DNA of 64,000 bases from Streptomyces sp. NBC_01381. Lineage in GTDB: Bacteria > Actinomycetota > Actinomycetes > Streptomycetales > Streptomycetaceae. Position numbers and translations under genes: made by a program. This document shows, in pieces, positions 53,275-61,467 of this stretch. Below the pieces are notes generated by a model, which was not told where the DNA came from, searched no databases, and saw only the letters and a program-made list of their open reading frames with translations. Positions within the stretch are counted from its first letter, which is position 1. Each line of letters opens with the position of its first letter. Where the stretch lies: assembly GCF_026340305.1 (NCBI RefSeq), contig NZ_JAPEPI010000002.1:3286001-3350000 (forward strand), in the 5' to 3' direction.

Positions 53275-54201
53275 TCAGGCCGCGGTCTCTTGGTGGGCTT
53301 GGTGGGTCCTGGCGGTGGCCAGGTCTGCCGCTCGCCGGACCGAATCGGCGGAGGCGGCCAGCAGCGGCAGCCGGACGGCCGGGCTGGGGATACGGCCCTG
53401 GGCGTGCAACACCCCCTTGATCACGGTCGGGTTCGGCTCGGCGAAGAGCGCGGAGGACAGCCGGGCCAGCTCGGCTCCCAGCCTGCGGGCCGGTCCGGTG
53501 GCGTCGCTCCGCCACAGCGAGATCAGCTCGGCGTAGTCAGCGGTGCGGACATTGGCCGACGCCAGGATGCCGCCGCGGGCGCCCGCCGCGAGCAGTGGCG
53601 AGATGACGGCGTCATCGCCGCCGAGCACCGCGAAGCCCGGGGTCGACGAGCCGAGCAGTTCCATCGCGGCTGCGTCGATCGCACCGGTTGCGTACTTGAC
53701 CCCGACGACCTCCGGCAGGTGCCTGAGCGCGTTCAGCGTGCTGATGCTGAGGGGCTGACCGGTGCGGTACGGGATGTCGTAGACGACCAGCGGCAGGCCC
53801 CCGTGTTCGGCGAGTGCCGTGAAGTGCGCCAGCGTTCCCGCCTCGCCGGGTCGGGTGTAGGGCGGTGTGGGAACCAGCGCCGCGGCGACGTCACCGCTCT
53901 GAGCGAGCTCCTGCAGTGTCGTGATGGCGGCGGCGGTGTCGTTGGTGCCGACGCCGACGATCAGCGGAGCTCCGTGTGTCCGGCAGGCGGCCGAGCAGAT
54001 ACGGACTACGGCCTGCTTCTCCTCGGTGGTCAGCGTGGCCGCCTCCGCGGTGGTGCCCAGGGCGACGAGTCCGCGAGCGCCGCCGACCGACAGCGCCTCG
54101 TCGGCGAGGCGGGCGAGCGCGTCCGGGGCGAGGCGCAGGTCGTCGGTGAACGGAGTCACCAAGGGGACAAACAGGTCGGTGAGATTCGCTTTGGGCTTCA
54201 T
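53275..54201 (-). CDS. DapA/NAL family aldolase (dihydrodipicolinate synthase-like)
   Basis: The start is ATG 54201 (MKPKANLTDLFVPLVTPFTDDLRL). The 308-residue class I aldolase has the Schiff-base Lys in VVGVKYATGAIDA, the catalytic Tyr in LPLVVYDIPYRTG and the carboxylate-binding GLVALGTTAEAATLT (usual GTTGE reads GTTAE). Family members join or split pyruvate and an aldehyde. A catabolic keto-acid aldolase is more likely than lysine synthesis, because it is divergent from its own LysR regulator. The damaged cupin gene follows it. Confidence 0.88.
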   Translation of the reverse strand: MKPKANLTDLFVPLVTPFTDDLRLAPDALARLADEALSVGGARGLVALGTTAEAATLTTEEKQAVVRICSAACRTHGAPLIVGVGTNDTAAAITTLQELAQSGDVAAALVPTPPYTRPGEAGTLAHFTALAEHGGLPLVVYDIPYRTGQPLSISTLNALRHLPEVVGVKYATGAIDAAAMELLGSSTPGFAVLGGDDAVISPLLAAGARGGILASANVRTADYAELISLWRSDATGPARRLGAELARLSSALFAEPNPTVIKGVLHAQGRIPSPAVRLPLLAASADSVRRAADLATARTHQAHQETAA

Positions 54202-54251
54202 GCGCCCAGCCTGACCGACACAAACCCAGTAGATCCAGTTCATGTTTCTTC

Positions 54252-54265
54252 GCTTATGCGTAAGC
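54252..54265. promoter_or_regulatory. Inverted repeat upstream of the lysR gene
   Basis: GCTTA-TGCG-TAAGC lies 8 bases before the lysR start and 51 bases from the dapA-like start, inside the 71-base divergent region. It is short but symmetric and could be the LysR site controlling both genes. Confidence 0.45.
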
Positions 54266-54272
54266 TCATCTT

Positions 54273-55196
54273 ATGCTCGATGTTCGACGTCTCCACCTGC
54301 TGCGCGAACTGGACCGACGCGGCACCATCGCGGCCGTTGCCGAGGCGCTGACCTTCACCGCCTCGGCCGTCTCCCAGCAACTGAGCGTGCTTGAGCGCGA
54401 GGCGGGCGTATCCCTGCTGGAACGAAGCGGCAGACGGGTGGTGCTCACCCCCGCGGGCCGTACCCTCGTCACCCACGCCGATGCCGTCCTCGAACGCCTC
54501 GAACTGGCGGTCTCCGAGCTGGCTGGTGCACGCGAGGGCGTCGGCGGTCCGCTGCGGATCGGGACGTTTCCCTCTGGCGGCCCCGCGATCGTGCCCGCCA
54601 CGCTGGCCGAACTGGCCCAGCGGCATCCCGCGCTGGAACCGATGGTGCAGGAGATCGACTCGGCGCGGGTCTCCGACGGCCTACGGGCCGGCGAACTCGA
54701 TGTGGCCCTCGTCCACGACTACGACTTCGTGCCCGCCTCACCGGACACCACGGTCGACCAGGTACCTCTGTTGGAGGAGCCGATGTACCTGGCCACCGGC
54801 GGTGCTCCCGCTACCGGTCGCGTCACCCGCGGCGAGACGCTGGCGGAGCTGCTCGGACCGTGGGCCATGTCCCCGTGGATCACGGCCCGGGACGGCACGA
54901 CTGGTCACGCGATGGCCGTACGCGGCTGTCAGGCGGCCGGATTCCAGCCGCGCATCCGCCATCAGGTCAACGACTTCCGTACGGTCTTGGCACTTGCCGC
55001 CATCGGGCAAGGCGTCGGATTCGTACCGGAGATGGCCACCGCACACGCCCCCGAGAACCTGGTCCTGACTCGGCTGCCCCTCTTTCGCCGTTCGAAGGTA
55101 GCCTTCCGCGCCGGCGGCGGCACCCACCCGGCGATCGCAGCATTCGTGGCGGCGGCGCGAACAGCGGTGGCGCCACGGGCCGTCCCTCCTTGCTGA
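54273..55196 (+). CDS. LysR family transcriptional regulator
   Basis: The 307-residue protein begins MLDVRRLHLLRELDRRGTIAAVAEALTFTASAVSQQLSVLEREAG, the LysR helix-turn-helix. The effector domain begins GPLRIGTFPSGGPAIVPATLAEL and includes LAAIGQGVGFVPEM. This N-terminus and length belong to the large actinobacterial LysR group that controls neighbouring catabolic genes. Its divergent partner is the DapA-like aldolase, whose substrate or product may be the effector. Confidence 0.9.
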   Translation: MLDVRRLHLLRELDRRGTIAAVAEALTFTASAVSQQLSVLEREAGVSLLERSGRRVVLTPAGRTLVTHADAVLERLELAVSELAGAREGVGGPLRIGTFPSGGPAIVPATLAELAQRHPALEPMVQEIDSARVSDGLRAGELDVALVHDYDFVPASPDTTVDQVPLLEEPMYLATGGAPATGRVTRGETLAELLGPWAMSPWITARDGTTGHAMAVRGCQAAGFQPRIRHQVNDFRTVLALAAIGQGVGFVPEMATAHAPENLVLTRLPLFRRSKVAFRAGGGTHPAIAAFVAAARTAVAPRAVPPC

Positions 55197-55216
55197 TCGC
55201 TTCGGTGCCTTGAGTC

Positions 55217-55600
55217 GCGGGTCCTGTGCTCGGCGATCTTGCCCCCCCGGTCGACTGCGTGTTCCCGACCGGGCGGCACTCGCCGACGTCATGTGCGTGC
55301 TGCGGACCGGTGTCGCGTGGCGCGATGTCCCCGCAGAGACCGCGGGCTGTTCCGGAGTAACGGCCTGGCGTCGGCTGCGGGAACTGAACCGAGGCCGGTC
55401 ACCTGGCCACGCCTGCGCGCCGCCCCTGCCGGCCGAGCTTCGGCGCGCCGACCTGCTGGACCTGGACGGCTGCTCCATGGACGGGCCGCACGTCCGGGCC
55501 CTCAAAGGGGGGATCACGTCGGTCCCTCGCCCGTCGACCGCGCCTGTTCCGCCGATTCGGGGTCGGCGGGGACGTCCCCGCCACAAGCCCCTGCTTCGCG
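55217..55600 (+). pseudogene. IS5 family transposase, N-terminal remnant
   Basis: The frame LPPGRLRVPDRAALADVMCVLRTGVAWRDVP, then GVTAWRRLRELN and LPAELRRADLLDLDGCSMDGPHVRALKGG, is the start of a Streptomyces IS5-type transposase, up to and including the first Asp. It decays at about 55510 and the second half is missing. It is read in the same open frame as the following glycosyltransferase remnant only by chance of deletion. Confidence 0.72.
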
Positions 55601-55685
55601 GAGTCAGTCGAGATCGATCTGGCGCCAGTGGGTCGAGTGGGCTGCTCGCTGCCTCTATGGCGAAGTACGTTTGGGTGACGCCACT

Positions 55686-56343
55686 GGCACCGGCCCATCC
55701 AGCACGCCGCGGGCAGCCCCATGGTCTGCTCCGGGTGCTGCTCGGTGTTCCGCCGCGCGGACCTGCTCGCCTTCGGCGGCTTTCCGGAACGCACCATCGT
55801 CGAGGACATGGACTACACCTGGTCCCAGCAGATCGCGGGCCGGCGCCCCTGTACGTCAGCGACGCGGTCGCCTGGGCCGCCGACCCCGAGACGCTCACCT
55901 ATCTGCGCAAACAGGTGTGGCGGTGGATGGCGGGCTTCTGTCAGAACGTGCGGCTGCACCTGGGCCGGATGCTCACCGCGAAACCGATGCTCGCACTCTG
56001 GATCCTGCTGGCCCTCCTCGAAATCGTCACGGCACCCCTGTGGTGGGCCACACCGTTCCTGCTCGCGGCCACGACGAGCCAGTCGCTGAGCGAGTCCTTC
56101 GGGTGGTGGGCGGCGGCCGAGGTACTGCTCACCGCGCCACCCCTGATCTACGCGGCCCGCCGGCGGCGGCTGCCCGTGGCGGGGGTCCTGCTGAACATCC
56201 CGTGCGTCTACGCCACCAAGGCGGTCAACGTCTGCTACGCGTGGAAGGCGCTGATCGTCGAGCTGGTCCTCGTCCCGCTGCGGCTGTCCAAGGGACTCAC
56301 CGTGTACGAGAAGGGGCGCCCCGCCATACCGGCCGCCCGGTGA
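55686..56343 (+). pseudogene. Family 2 glycosyltransferase, 5'-truncated and frameshifted
   Basis: The part RPIQHAAGSPMVCSGCCSVFRRADLLAFGGFPERTIVEDMDYTWSQQIAG has the acceptor ED dyad of processive GT2 enzymes. A shift at about 55845 is followed by YVSDAVAWAADPETLTYLRKQVWRWMAGFCQNVRLHLG (the QxxRW position reads KQVWRW). Four membrane helices follow, to the end RLSKGLTVYEKGRPAIPAAR at 56343. The N-terminal nucleotide-sugar-binding half is gone. The original enzyme was of the poly-N-acetylglucosamine or hyaluronan synthase type. Confidence 0.72.
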
Positions 56344-56372
56344 CGCGGTGACGCCCGGGATGTGAGAGGCAG

Positions 56373-57248
56373 TCAACTCCCGGGCACCGCACCGTCGTTG
56401 GTGGATACGTGGACGTAGTCGACGACGAGCTGCTGCGGGAAGGTGGTGCTGCCGTCCGGGTCGCCGGGCCAGTAGCCGCCGACCGCGAGGTTCAGGATCA
56501 GGAAGAAGGGCTTGTCGAACACCCACTGCTTGCCGCCCAGGTCGGCCGGGGTGCGGGTCTGGTAGATGTTGCCGTCCACGGACCAAGTGACCTTGTTGGG
56601 TGACCAGTCCACGGCGAAGGTGTGGAACTTGTCCGCGAACGCCTCGCCGCCGGGCAGCGTGTATCCCGCGCCGATGCCGCCGGAGCCGGAGTAGCCGGGG
56701 CCGTGCAGGGTGCCGTGCACGGTGCTCGGTTCGAAGCCGACGTTCTCCATCACGTCGATCTCACCGCTCTGGGGCCAGCCCACGTCGCCGATGTCGGCGC
56801 CGAGCATCCAGAACGCGGGCCACATGCCCTGGCCGCGCGGCACCTTCATGCGGGCCTCGACATGGCCGTACGTCTGCGTGAACTTGCCCGCGGTGTTGAG
56901 ACGGGCGGAGGTGTACTCACAAGTTCCGTACCAGCACTGGTAGTTGCCCGGGTTCTCCTTGCGGGCGGTGATGACCAGGTTGCCCTGGCCGTCGAGGGCG
57001 GCGTTGCTGTTGCCGGAGGTGTAGTACTGCCGCTCGTGGTTGTTGACGTTGTCGCCGGTCTCGATCTGCCACTTGGCGCCGTCGACCGCCGACCCGGCGG
57101 GTCCGTCGAAGTCGTCGGTGAACGAGGCGGCCGCGGGCGCGGGTTCGGCCGATGCCCCGGCCGGGAGTGCGGTCAGGGTGGCGGCGCCGCAGACCAGGGC
57201 GGCCGCGAGCGCCGTACGGCGGCGGCGGGTGGGGGTGCGCACTGTCAT
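56373..57248 (-). CDS. Secreted glycoside hydrolase family 16 (beta-glucanase type)
   Basis: From ATG 57248 (MTVRTPTRRRRTALAAALVC) a signal peptide is cleaved near AGASA-EPAPA. The GH16 domain follows with FDGPAGSAVDGAKWQIETG, YGHVEARMKVPRGQGMWPAFWMLG and the catalytic SGEIDVMENVG (Glu nucleophile, Asp, Glu acid/base). VDYVHVS forms the last strand. It hydrolyses beta-1,3- or mixed-linked glucans such as laminarin. No carbohydrate-binding module follows. The leader on the mRNA is almost pure C/T for about 45 bases, without a ribosome site. Confidence 0.92.
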   Translation of the reverse strand: MTVRTPTRRRRTALAAALVCGAATLTALPAGASAEPAPAAASFTDDFDGPAGSAVDGAKWQIETGDNVNNHERQYYTSGNSNAALDGQGNLVITARKENPGNYQCWYGTCEYTSARLNTAGKFTQTYGHVEARMKVPRGQGMWPAFWMLGADIGDVGWPQSGEIDVMENVGFEPSTVHGTLHGPGYSGSGGIGAGYTLPGGEAFADKFHTFAVDWSPNKVTWSVDGNIYQTRTPADLGGKQWVFDKPFFLILNLAVGGYWPGDPDGSTTFPQQLVVDYVHVSTNDGAVPGS

Positions 57249-57306
57249 CACATCGCTTCGCGTGGGGGAGGGGAGGGGGCGGGGGAGGGGGGAGAGGAGG
57301 GGAGCA

Positions 57307-57328
57307 CGCATGCCCCGCGGGGCATGCG
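57307..57328. promoter_or_regulatory. Perfect 22-base palindrome upstream of the GH16 gene
   Basis: The arms CGCATGCCCCG and CGGGGCATGCG abut without a spacer, 59 bases upstream of the GH16 start. Between it and the gene is a homopurine (plus strand) tract, 57258-57305. It could be an operator for the glucanase gene or a cruciform-forming element. No known regulator consensus was recognised. Confidence 0.5.
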
Positions 57329-57421
57329 CATGACAAACCACCGTCGAGAACTGAACGCAGCGAGCGATCCGTCCCCGACGCTTAGTCCAGTACTTGATTT
57401 AAGGCACCCTCCGAGGCGCCG

Positions 57422-59821
57422 TCAAGGAGTTGGTGCGGACCAACCGGAACCGTCGGGCGTCAACGCCCGTGCCAGATACGGCGCCGTGCGGCTGCCCGGC
57501 GCCCCCGCCATGACCGCCGGCGGGCCGGACGCGACGATCCTGCCGCCCTCTTCGCCGCCGCCGGGGCCCAGGTCGATCACCCAGTCCGCGCCCGCCACCA
57601 CCGCCATGTCGTGCTCGACGACGACCACCGAGTGGCCCGCGTCGACAAGGCCGTGCAGCTGACGCATCAGGACCTCGACGTCCGCCGGGTGGAGTCCGGT
57701 CGTCGGCTCGTCCAGGAGGTAGAGCGTGTGACCGCGCCGGACGCTTCCCCGGGCGTTTCGAACAGGGGAGGCCCCTTGCAACTCGCCCGCCAGCTTGATG
57801 CGTTGGGCCTCGCCGCCGGACAGCTCGGTGGCGGGCTGGCCGAGCCGCAGATAACCGAGCCCCACATCGAGCAGGGTCCGCAGGCTGCGGGCGACCGCCG
57901 GGGTGTCCGCGAAGAAGTCCGCTGCCGACTCGACGGTGAGGTCGAGCACCTCCGCGATGTTCCGCCCCTGGTAGGTCACTTGGAGCGTCTCGGGGTTGTA
58001 GCGCGCGCCCCCGCAGTCGGGGCACGGCGCGTATGTACTGGGCAGGAAGAGCAGTTCCACGCTCACGAACCCCTCGCCCTGGCAGGTCTCGCACCGTCCG
58101 CCCGCGACGTTGAACGAGAAGCGCCCCACGCCGTAGCCTCGCTCGCGCGCCGCGTCCGTGGCCGCGAAGACCTTGCGCACGACGTCGAAGAGGCCGGTGT
58201 AGGTGGCGAGGTTGGAGCGGGGCGTGCGGCCGATCGGCTTCTGGTCGACGGACACCAGGCGCCCCACGCCCTCGAGTTCCTCGGTGATCTCGCCGATGAG
58301 CGTGGACTTGCCCGAGCCGGAGACACCGGTGACGGCGGTGAAGGTGCCGAGCGGGATCTCGGCCGTCACCTCACGCAGGTTGTGGCGGCTGACGGGCCCG
58401 ACCTTCAGCCAGCCACGGGGCGCGCGCACCTCGCGCACCGGTTCCGGTTCGCGCCCGAAGAGGAAGCGGGCCGTCGCGGACTCCGCGACACCCGCGAGGT
58501 CCGCGACCGGCCCGCTGTGCAGGACCTCACCGCCGTGCTCACCGGCGTGCGGGCCCACGTCGACGAGCCAGTCGGCATGGCGTACGACATCGAGGTGGTG
58601 CTCCACGACGAAGACCGAGTTGCCCGCTGCCTTGAGCCGGTCGAGGAGGGTGAGCAGCGACTCCGTGTCCGCCGGGTGCAGTCCGGCCGAGGGTTCGTCC
58701 AGGACGTACACGACGCCGAAGAGCCCGGAGCGGAGCTGTGTCGCGAGCCGCAGCCGCTGCAGCTCGCCCGTGGAGAGCGTGGGCGTCGCGCGGTCCGGGC
58801 TCAGATAGCCGAGCCCGAGCTCGGTGATCGTGGCGATCCGTGCGAGCAGGTCGGCGGCCAGGACGCGGGCCGCCTCCGAACCCGTCGCGCCTTCGAGCGT
58901 CTTGGCCAGTTCCGACAGGGGCAGCGCGGCGAGGTCGGCGATCGTACGGCCCGCGAAGGTGACGGCCATCGCCTCCGGGCGCAGCCTGCTGCCGCCGCAG
59001 GCCGGGCAGTCGGCGCTCTCCAGAAAACGCTCGGCCTTGGTGCGCAGCGTCTGGCTCTTGGAGTCCGCGAAGGTCTTCATCACATAGCGCCGGGCGCTCA
59101 TGTACGTGCCCTGGTAAGGGCGTTGGATCCGGCCGGCGTCCCGCACGGGGTGCACGGTCACCACCGGCTGCTCGTCGGTGAACAGGATCCAGTCCCGGTC
59201 CTGCTGTGGCAGTTCGCGCCAGGGCAGGTCGACGTCGTGGCCGAGGGTGTCGAGGACGTCGCGGAGGTTCTTCCCCTGCCAGGCCCCGGGCCACGCCGCG
59301 ATCGCGCCCTCCCTGATCGACAGGGACGGGTCGGGGACGAGGAGCTGCTCGCTCGTGCGGTGCACGCGGCCCAGGCCGTGGCACGCCGGGCAGGCCCCGG
59401 CGGCGGTATTCGGCGAGAAGGCGTCCGAGTCGAGGCGCTCGGCGCCCCGCGGATAGTCGCCGGCCCGGGAGAAGAGCATGCGCAGCGAGTTCGAGAGGTT
59501 GGTGACCGTGCCCACCGAGGACCGGGAGGTGGGCGCCGCCCGGCGCTGCTGGAGCGAGACGGCGGGCGGGAGGCCCGTGATCTCGCCGACCCGCGGCGCG
59601 CCCACCTGGTGGATCAGCCGCCGGGCGTACGGGGCGACGGACTCGAAGTAGCGGCGCTGGGCCTCCGCGTAGATCGTGCCGAAGGCGAGCGAGGACTTCC
59701 CCGAGCCGGAGACGCCGGTGAAGACGGCGATGACGTCGCGCGGAATGGCGACGTCCACGTTGCGGAGGTTGTGCTCCCGCGCACCACGCACACGTACGAA
59801 CGGATCGTGGGGGCTGTGCAT
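57422..59821 (-). CDS. UvrA-like ABC-class ATPase (UvrA2/drug-resistance type)
   Basis: The 799-residue protein has two ABC cassettes: GVSGSGKSSLAF with LSTGELQRLRLATQL, and GVSGSGKSTLIG with LSGGEAQRIKLAGEL, each with a DEP Walker B. Zinc-binding Cys pairs appear in CPACHGLGR, CPACGGSR and CETCQGEG...CPDCGG. It is about 150 residues shorter than housekeeping UvrA, consistent with class II UvrA lacking the UvrB-binding domain. Such proteins protect against DNA-binding drugs. The second cassette carries a foreign-looking run, GASPVRNARGSVR, between LAGELQ and RGHTLYLLDEP. It is encoded by an in-frame repeat insert at 57744-57775. Confidence 0.9.
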   Translation of the reverse strand: MHSPHDPFVRVRGAREHNLRNVDVAIPRDVIAVFTGVSGSGKSSLAFGTIYAEAQRRYFESVAPYARRLIHQVGAPRVGEITGLPPAVSLQQRRAAPTSRSSVGTVTNLSNSLRMLFSRAGDYPRGAERLDSDAFSPNTAAGACPACHGLGRVHRTSEQLLVPDPSLSIREGAIAAWPGAWQGKNLRDVLDTLGHDVDLPWRELPQQDRDWILFTDEQPVVTVHPVRDAGRIQRPYQGTYMSARRYVMKTFADSKSQTLRTKAERFLESADCPACGGSRLRPEAMAVTFAGRTIADLAALPLSELAKTLEGATGSEAARVLAADLLARIATITELGLGYLSPDRATPTLSTGELQRLRLATQLRSGLFGVVYVLDEPSAGLHPADTESLLTLLDRLKAAGNSVFVVEHHLDVVRHADWLVDVGPHAGEHGGEVLHSGPVADLAGVAESATARFLFGREPEPVREVRAPRGWLKVGPVSRHNLREVTAEIPLGTFTAVTGVSGSGKSTLIGEITEELEGVGRLVSVDQKPIGRTPRSNLATYTGLFDVVRKVFAATDAARERGYGVGRFSFNVAGGRCETCQGEGFVSVELLFLPSTYAPCPDCGGARYNPETLQVTYQGRNIAEVLDLTVESAADFFADTPAVARSLRTLLDVGLGYLRLGQPATELSGGEAQRIKLAGELQGASPVRNARGSVRRGHTLYLLDEPTTGLHPADVEVLMRQLHGLVDAGHSVVVVEHDMAVVAGADWVIDLGPGGGEEGGRIVASGPPAVMAGAPGSRTAPYLARALTPDGSGWSAPTP
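57744..57775 (+). repeat. Short repeat inserted in frame in the uvrA-like gene
   Basis: CTTCCCC and CAGGGGAGGCCCC bound a 32-base element with the same ends as the 41-base repeat at 2914-2954 but a shorter centre. It adds about ten residues just after the second ABC signature motif without breaking the frame. Confidence 0.65.
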
Positions 59822-59863
59822 GGGGCGGACTCCGTACGCGGCTCGGGGGCAAACCCCAAGATT

Positions 59864-60877
59864 CTAGGCCGCGGCCAGACCCGCGACCCGGGCGAGCCGC
59901 CGGTAGGAGTCGAGGAGCCCGTCGCGGTCGTACGTACTGGTCGTGACCAGCACTTCCTGCGCGCCGCTCTCCTTGAGCAGTACTTCCAGCTCCTCGGCCA
60001 CCTGCTCCTCCGTGCCATGGATGTGGCCCTGGAGCCCGGATGCGTAGAACCCGCGCTCCTTCTCCGTCATCGTCATCGCCGGTGACTCGACGCGCTCGGC
60101 CGGGGGCAGCGGCGGGAAGGTGCCGTGCGTGCGCGAGTACGCCATGGACCAGGCTTCCGGTATCAGCAGGCGGCGGGCCGCTTCGGGTGTCTCGGCGACG
60201 GCGATGGTGCCCGAGACGACGACGTACGGCTCGCTCGACCAGACGGAGGGCCGGAACGACGATCGGTAGTGGTCGATGCCGCGGAGCATCTTCTCGCGGC
60301 TCCGGATGTCGCCGATGACCATGGGAAGCCCGGCCTGCGCGGCGATGGTGGCGCCCTCGCCGATGGCCAGGACGTACGGCGGGACGGTCAGGCCCTCGGC
60401 GGGGCGGGCATGCGCGCCGGTGTCGGACGTGCCGCGGAACCAGCCGAGGAGCTCGGTGAGCTGCGCGGCGAAGTCCTCGGCGTTGTGCTTGTCCCGCCCC
60501 AGCGCCTTGCGCACCCCGTCGGTGAAGCCGACCGAGCGGCCGAGCCCCATGTCGATGCGCCCGGGAAAGAGCGCTTCGAGCACCCCGAACTGCTCGGCGA
60601 CGATGAGCGGTTGATGGTTCGGCAGCATCACACCGCCGGTGCCGACCCGGATGGTGCGCGTCGCCGCCGCGACGGCCGCCGCGAGCACGGTCGGCGCCGA
60701 ACCGGCCACACCCGGCACGCCGTGATGCTCGGACACCCAGAGACGGTGGTACCCGAGCCCTTCGAGCTCCTTGGCGAGACGCACGGTGTCGCGCAGGGCC
60801 TCGGGGCCGTCGTGCCCCTCACGGGTGCGGGATCGGTCGAGGACGGAGAACCGGGTTGCTTCGATCACTGAGCTCAC
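59864..60877 (-). CDS. LLM class (luciferase-like) flavin-dependent oxidoreductase
   Basis: The 337-residue TIM-barrel protein has LGYHRLWVSEHHGVPGVAGSAPTVLAA, RVGTGGVMLPNHQPLIVAEQFGVLEALFPGRIDMGLGRS and IGEGATIAAQAGLPMVIGD, the hallmarks of the MsnO8/alkanal-monooxygenase-like group that uses reduced FMN. The GTG start overlaps the stop of the Lrp gene (GTGA), so regulator and enzyme are translated together. The substrate may therefore be linked to the Lrp effector. It is unknown. Confidence 0.9.
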   Translation of the reverse strand: MSSVIEATRFSVLDRSRTREGHDGPEALRDTVRLAKELEGLGYHRLWVSEHHGVPGVAGSAPTVLAAAVAAATRTIRVGTGGVMLPNHQPLIVAEQFGVLEALFPGRIDMGLGRSVGFTDGVRKALGRDKHNAEDFAAQLTELLGWFRGTSDTGAHARPAEGLTVPPYVLAIGEGATIAAQAGLPMVIGDIRSREKMLRGIDHYRSSFRPSVWSSEPYVVVSGTIAVAETPEAARRLLIPEAWSMAYSRTHGTFPPLPPAERVESPAMTMTEKERGFYASGLQGHIHGTEEQVAEELEVLLKESGAQEVLVTTSTYDRDGLLDSYRRLARVAGLAAA

Positions 60878-61386
60878 GGAAGGTTCAACGCCTGAGCGCC
60901 GCCAGGATTCCCGCCGGGCGCGGGGTGCGGGGAGAGCGGCCGTTCGAAGAAGGTCTCAAGGGCCACCGTGGCCTGCGTGCCGCTGACGCCGTCGATGGCG
61001 TAGAGGCGGCGCAGGACGTCCTGTAGCTGCTCAGTGGTGGCGGTCCGCACTTTCACCAGTACCGAGGCGCTGCCGGCGATGACGTGTGCCTCCAGGATTT
61101 CGGGGAGTGCGGCGAAGTCCTGTGCCGAATCGCCCATCCACGAGGTCGAGTCGACCATCACGTACGCGAGGACGGCACCGCCCACCGCGGCCGGGTCCAC
61201 CTCGACCGTGGTGCGTCGGATGACACCGCGCTCCCGGAGCTTGCGTACCCGTTCATGAGCGGCGCCGGCGGACAGGCCGACGGCTTGTCCCAATGCGGCG
61301 TAGGGCTGGGTGGCGTCCTGCTGGAGCTCGGCCAGCAGGACGCGATCGATGTGATCCACAACTCTCCATTCGGATACCTGTTGCAT
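60874..61386 (-). CDS. Lrp/AsnC family transcriptional regulator
   Basis: From ATG 61386 (MQQVSEWRVVDHIDRVLLAELQQDATQPYAALGQAVGLSAGAAHERVRKLRERG) the 170-residue protein has the Lrp helix-turn-helix. The RAM ligand-binding domain follows (HVIAGSASVLVKVRTATTEQLQDVLRRLYAIDGV). The frame is open far upstream, but that is antisense to the SMP-30 gene. It is divergent from SMP-30 with 81 bases between, and coupled to the downstream LLM gene. An amino acid or related ligand would be the normal effector. Confidence 0.9.
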   Translation of the reverse strand: MQQVSEWRVVDHIDRVLLAELQQDATQPYAALGQAVGLSAGAAHERVRKLRERGVIRRTTVEVDPAAVGGAVLAYVMVDSTSWMGDSAQDFAALPEILEAHVIAGSASVLVKVRTATTEQLQDVLRRLYAIDGVSGTQATVALETFFERPLSPHPAPGGNPGGAQALNLP

Positions 61387-61421
61387 CGACCGTATCTCAT
61401 CCTGCAATCTCAGCCCTGAGC

Positions 61422-61434
61422 CGAATGAGATTCG
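61422..61434. promoter_or_regulatory. Inverted repeat in the Lrp/SMP-30 divergent region
   Basis: CGAAT-GAG-ATTCG is a perfect short palindrome in the 81-base gap. ATCTCA (61394-61399) and TGAGAT (61426-61431) form a second, wider inverted pair. Lrp proteins bind arrays of such sites, so control of both genes is plausible. Confidence 0.45.
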
Positions 61435-61467
61435 CACAAGTGATGCTTCTAGGAGAGGGAGGACCTC

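Noticed and set aside
53275..54201. DapA-like gene as the lysine-pathway enzyme DapA
   Set aside because: The GTTGE motif is altered and it is paired with a divergent LysR and a cupin remnant, which fits a catabolic aldolase better.
36214..56343. Whole disturbed region considered as a prophage or integrative conjugative element
   Set aside because: No integrase, att-like direct repeats, tRNA, conjugation or phage structural genes; it is better explained by repeated IS activity and deletion.
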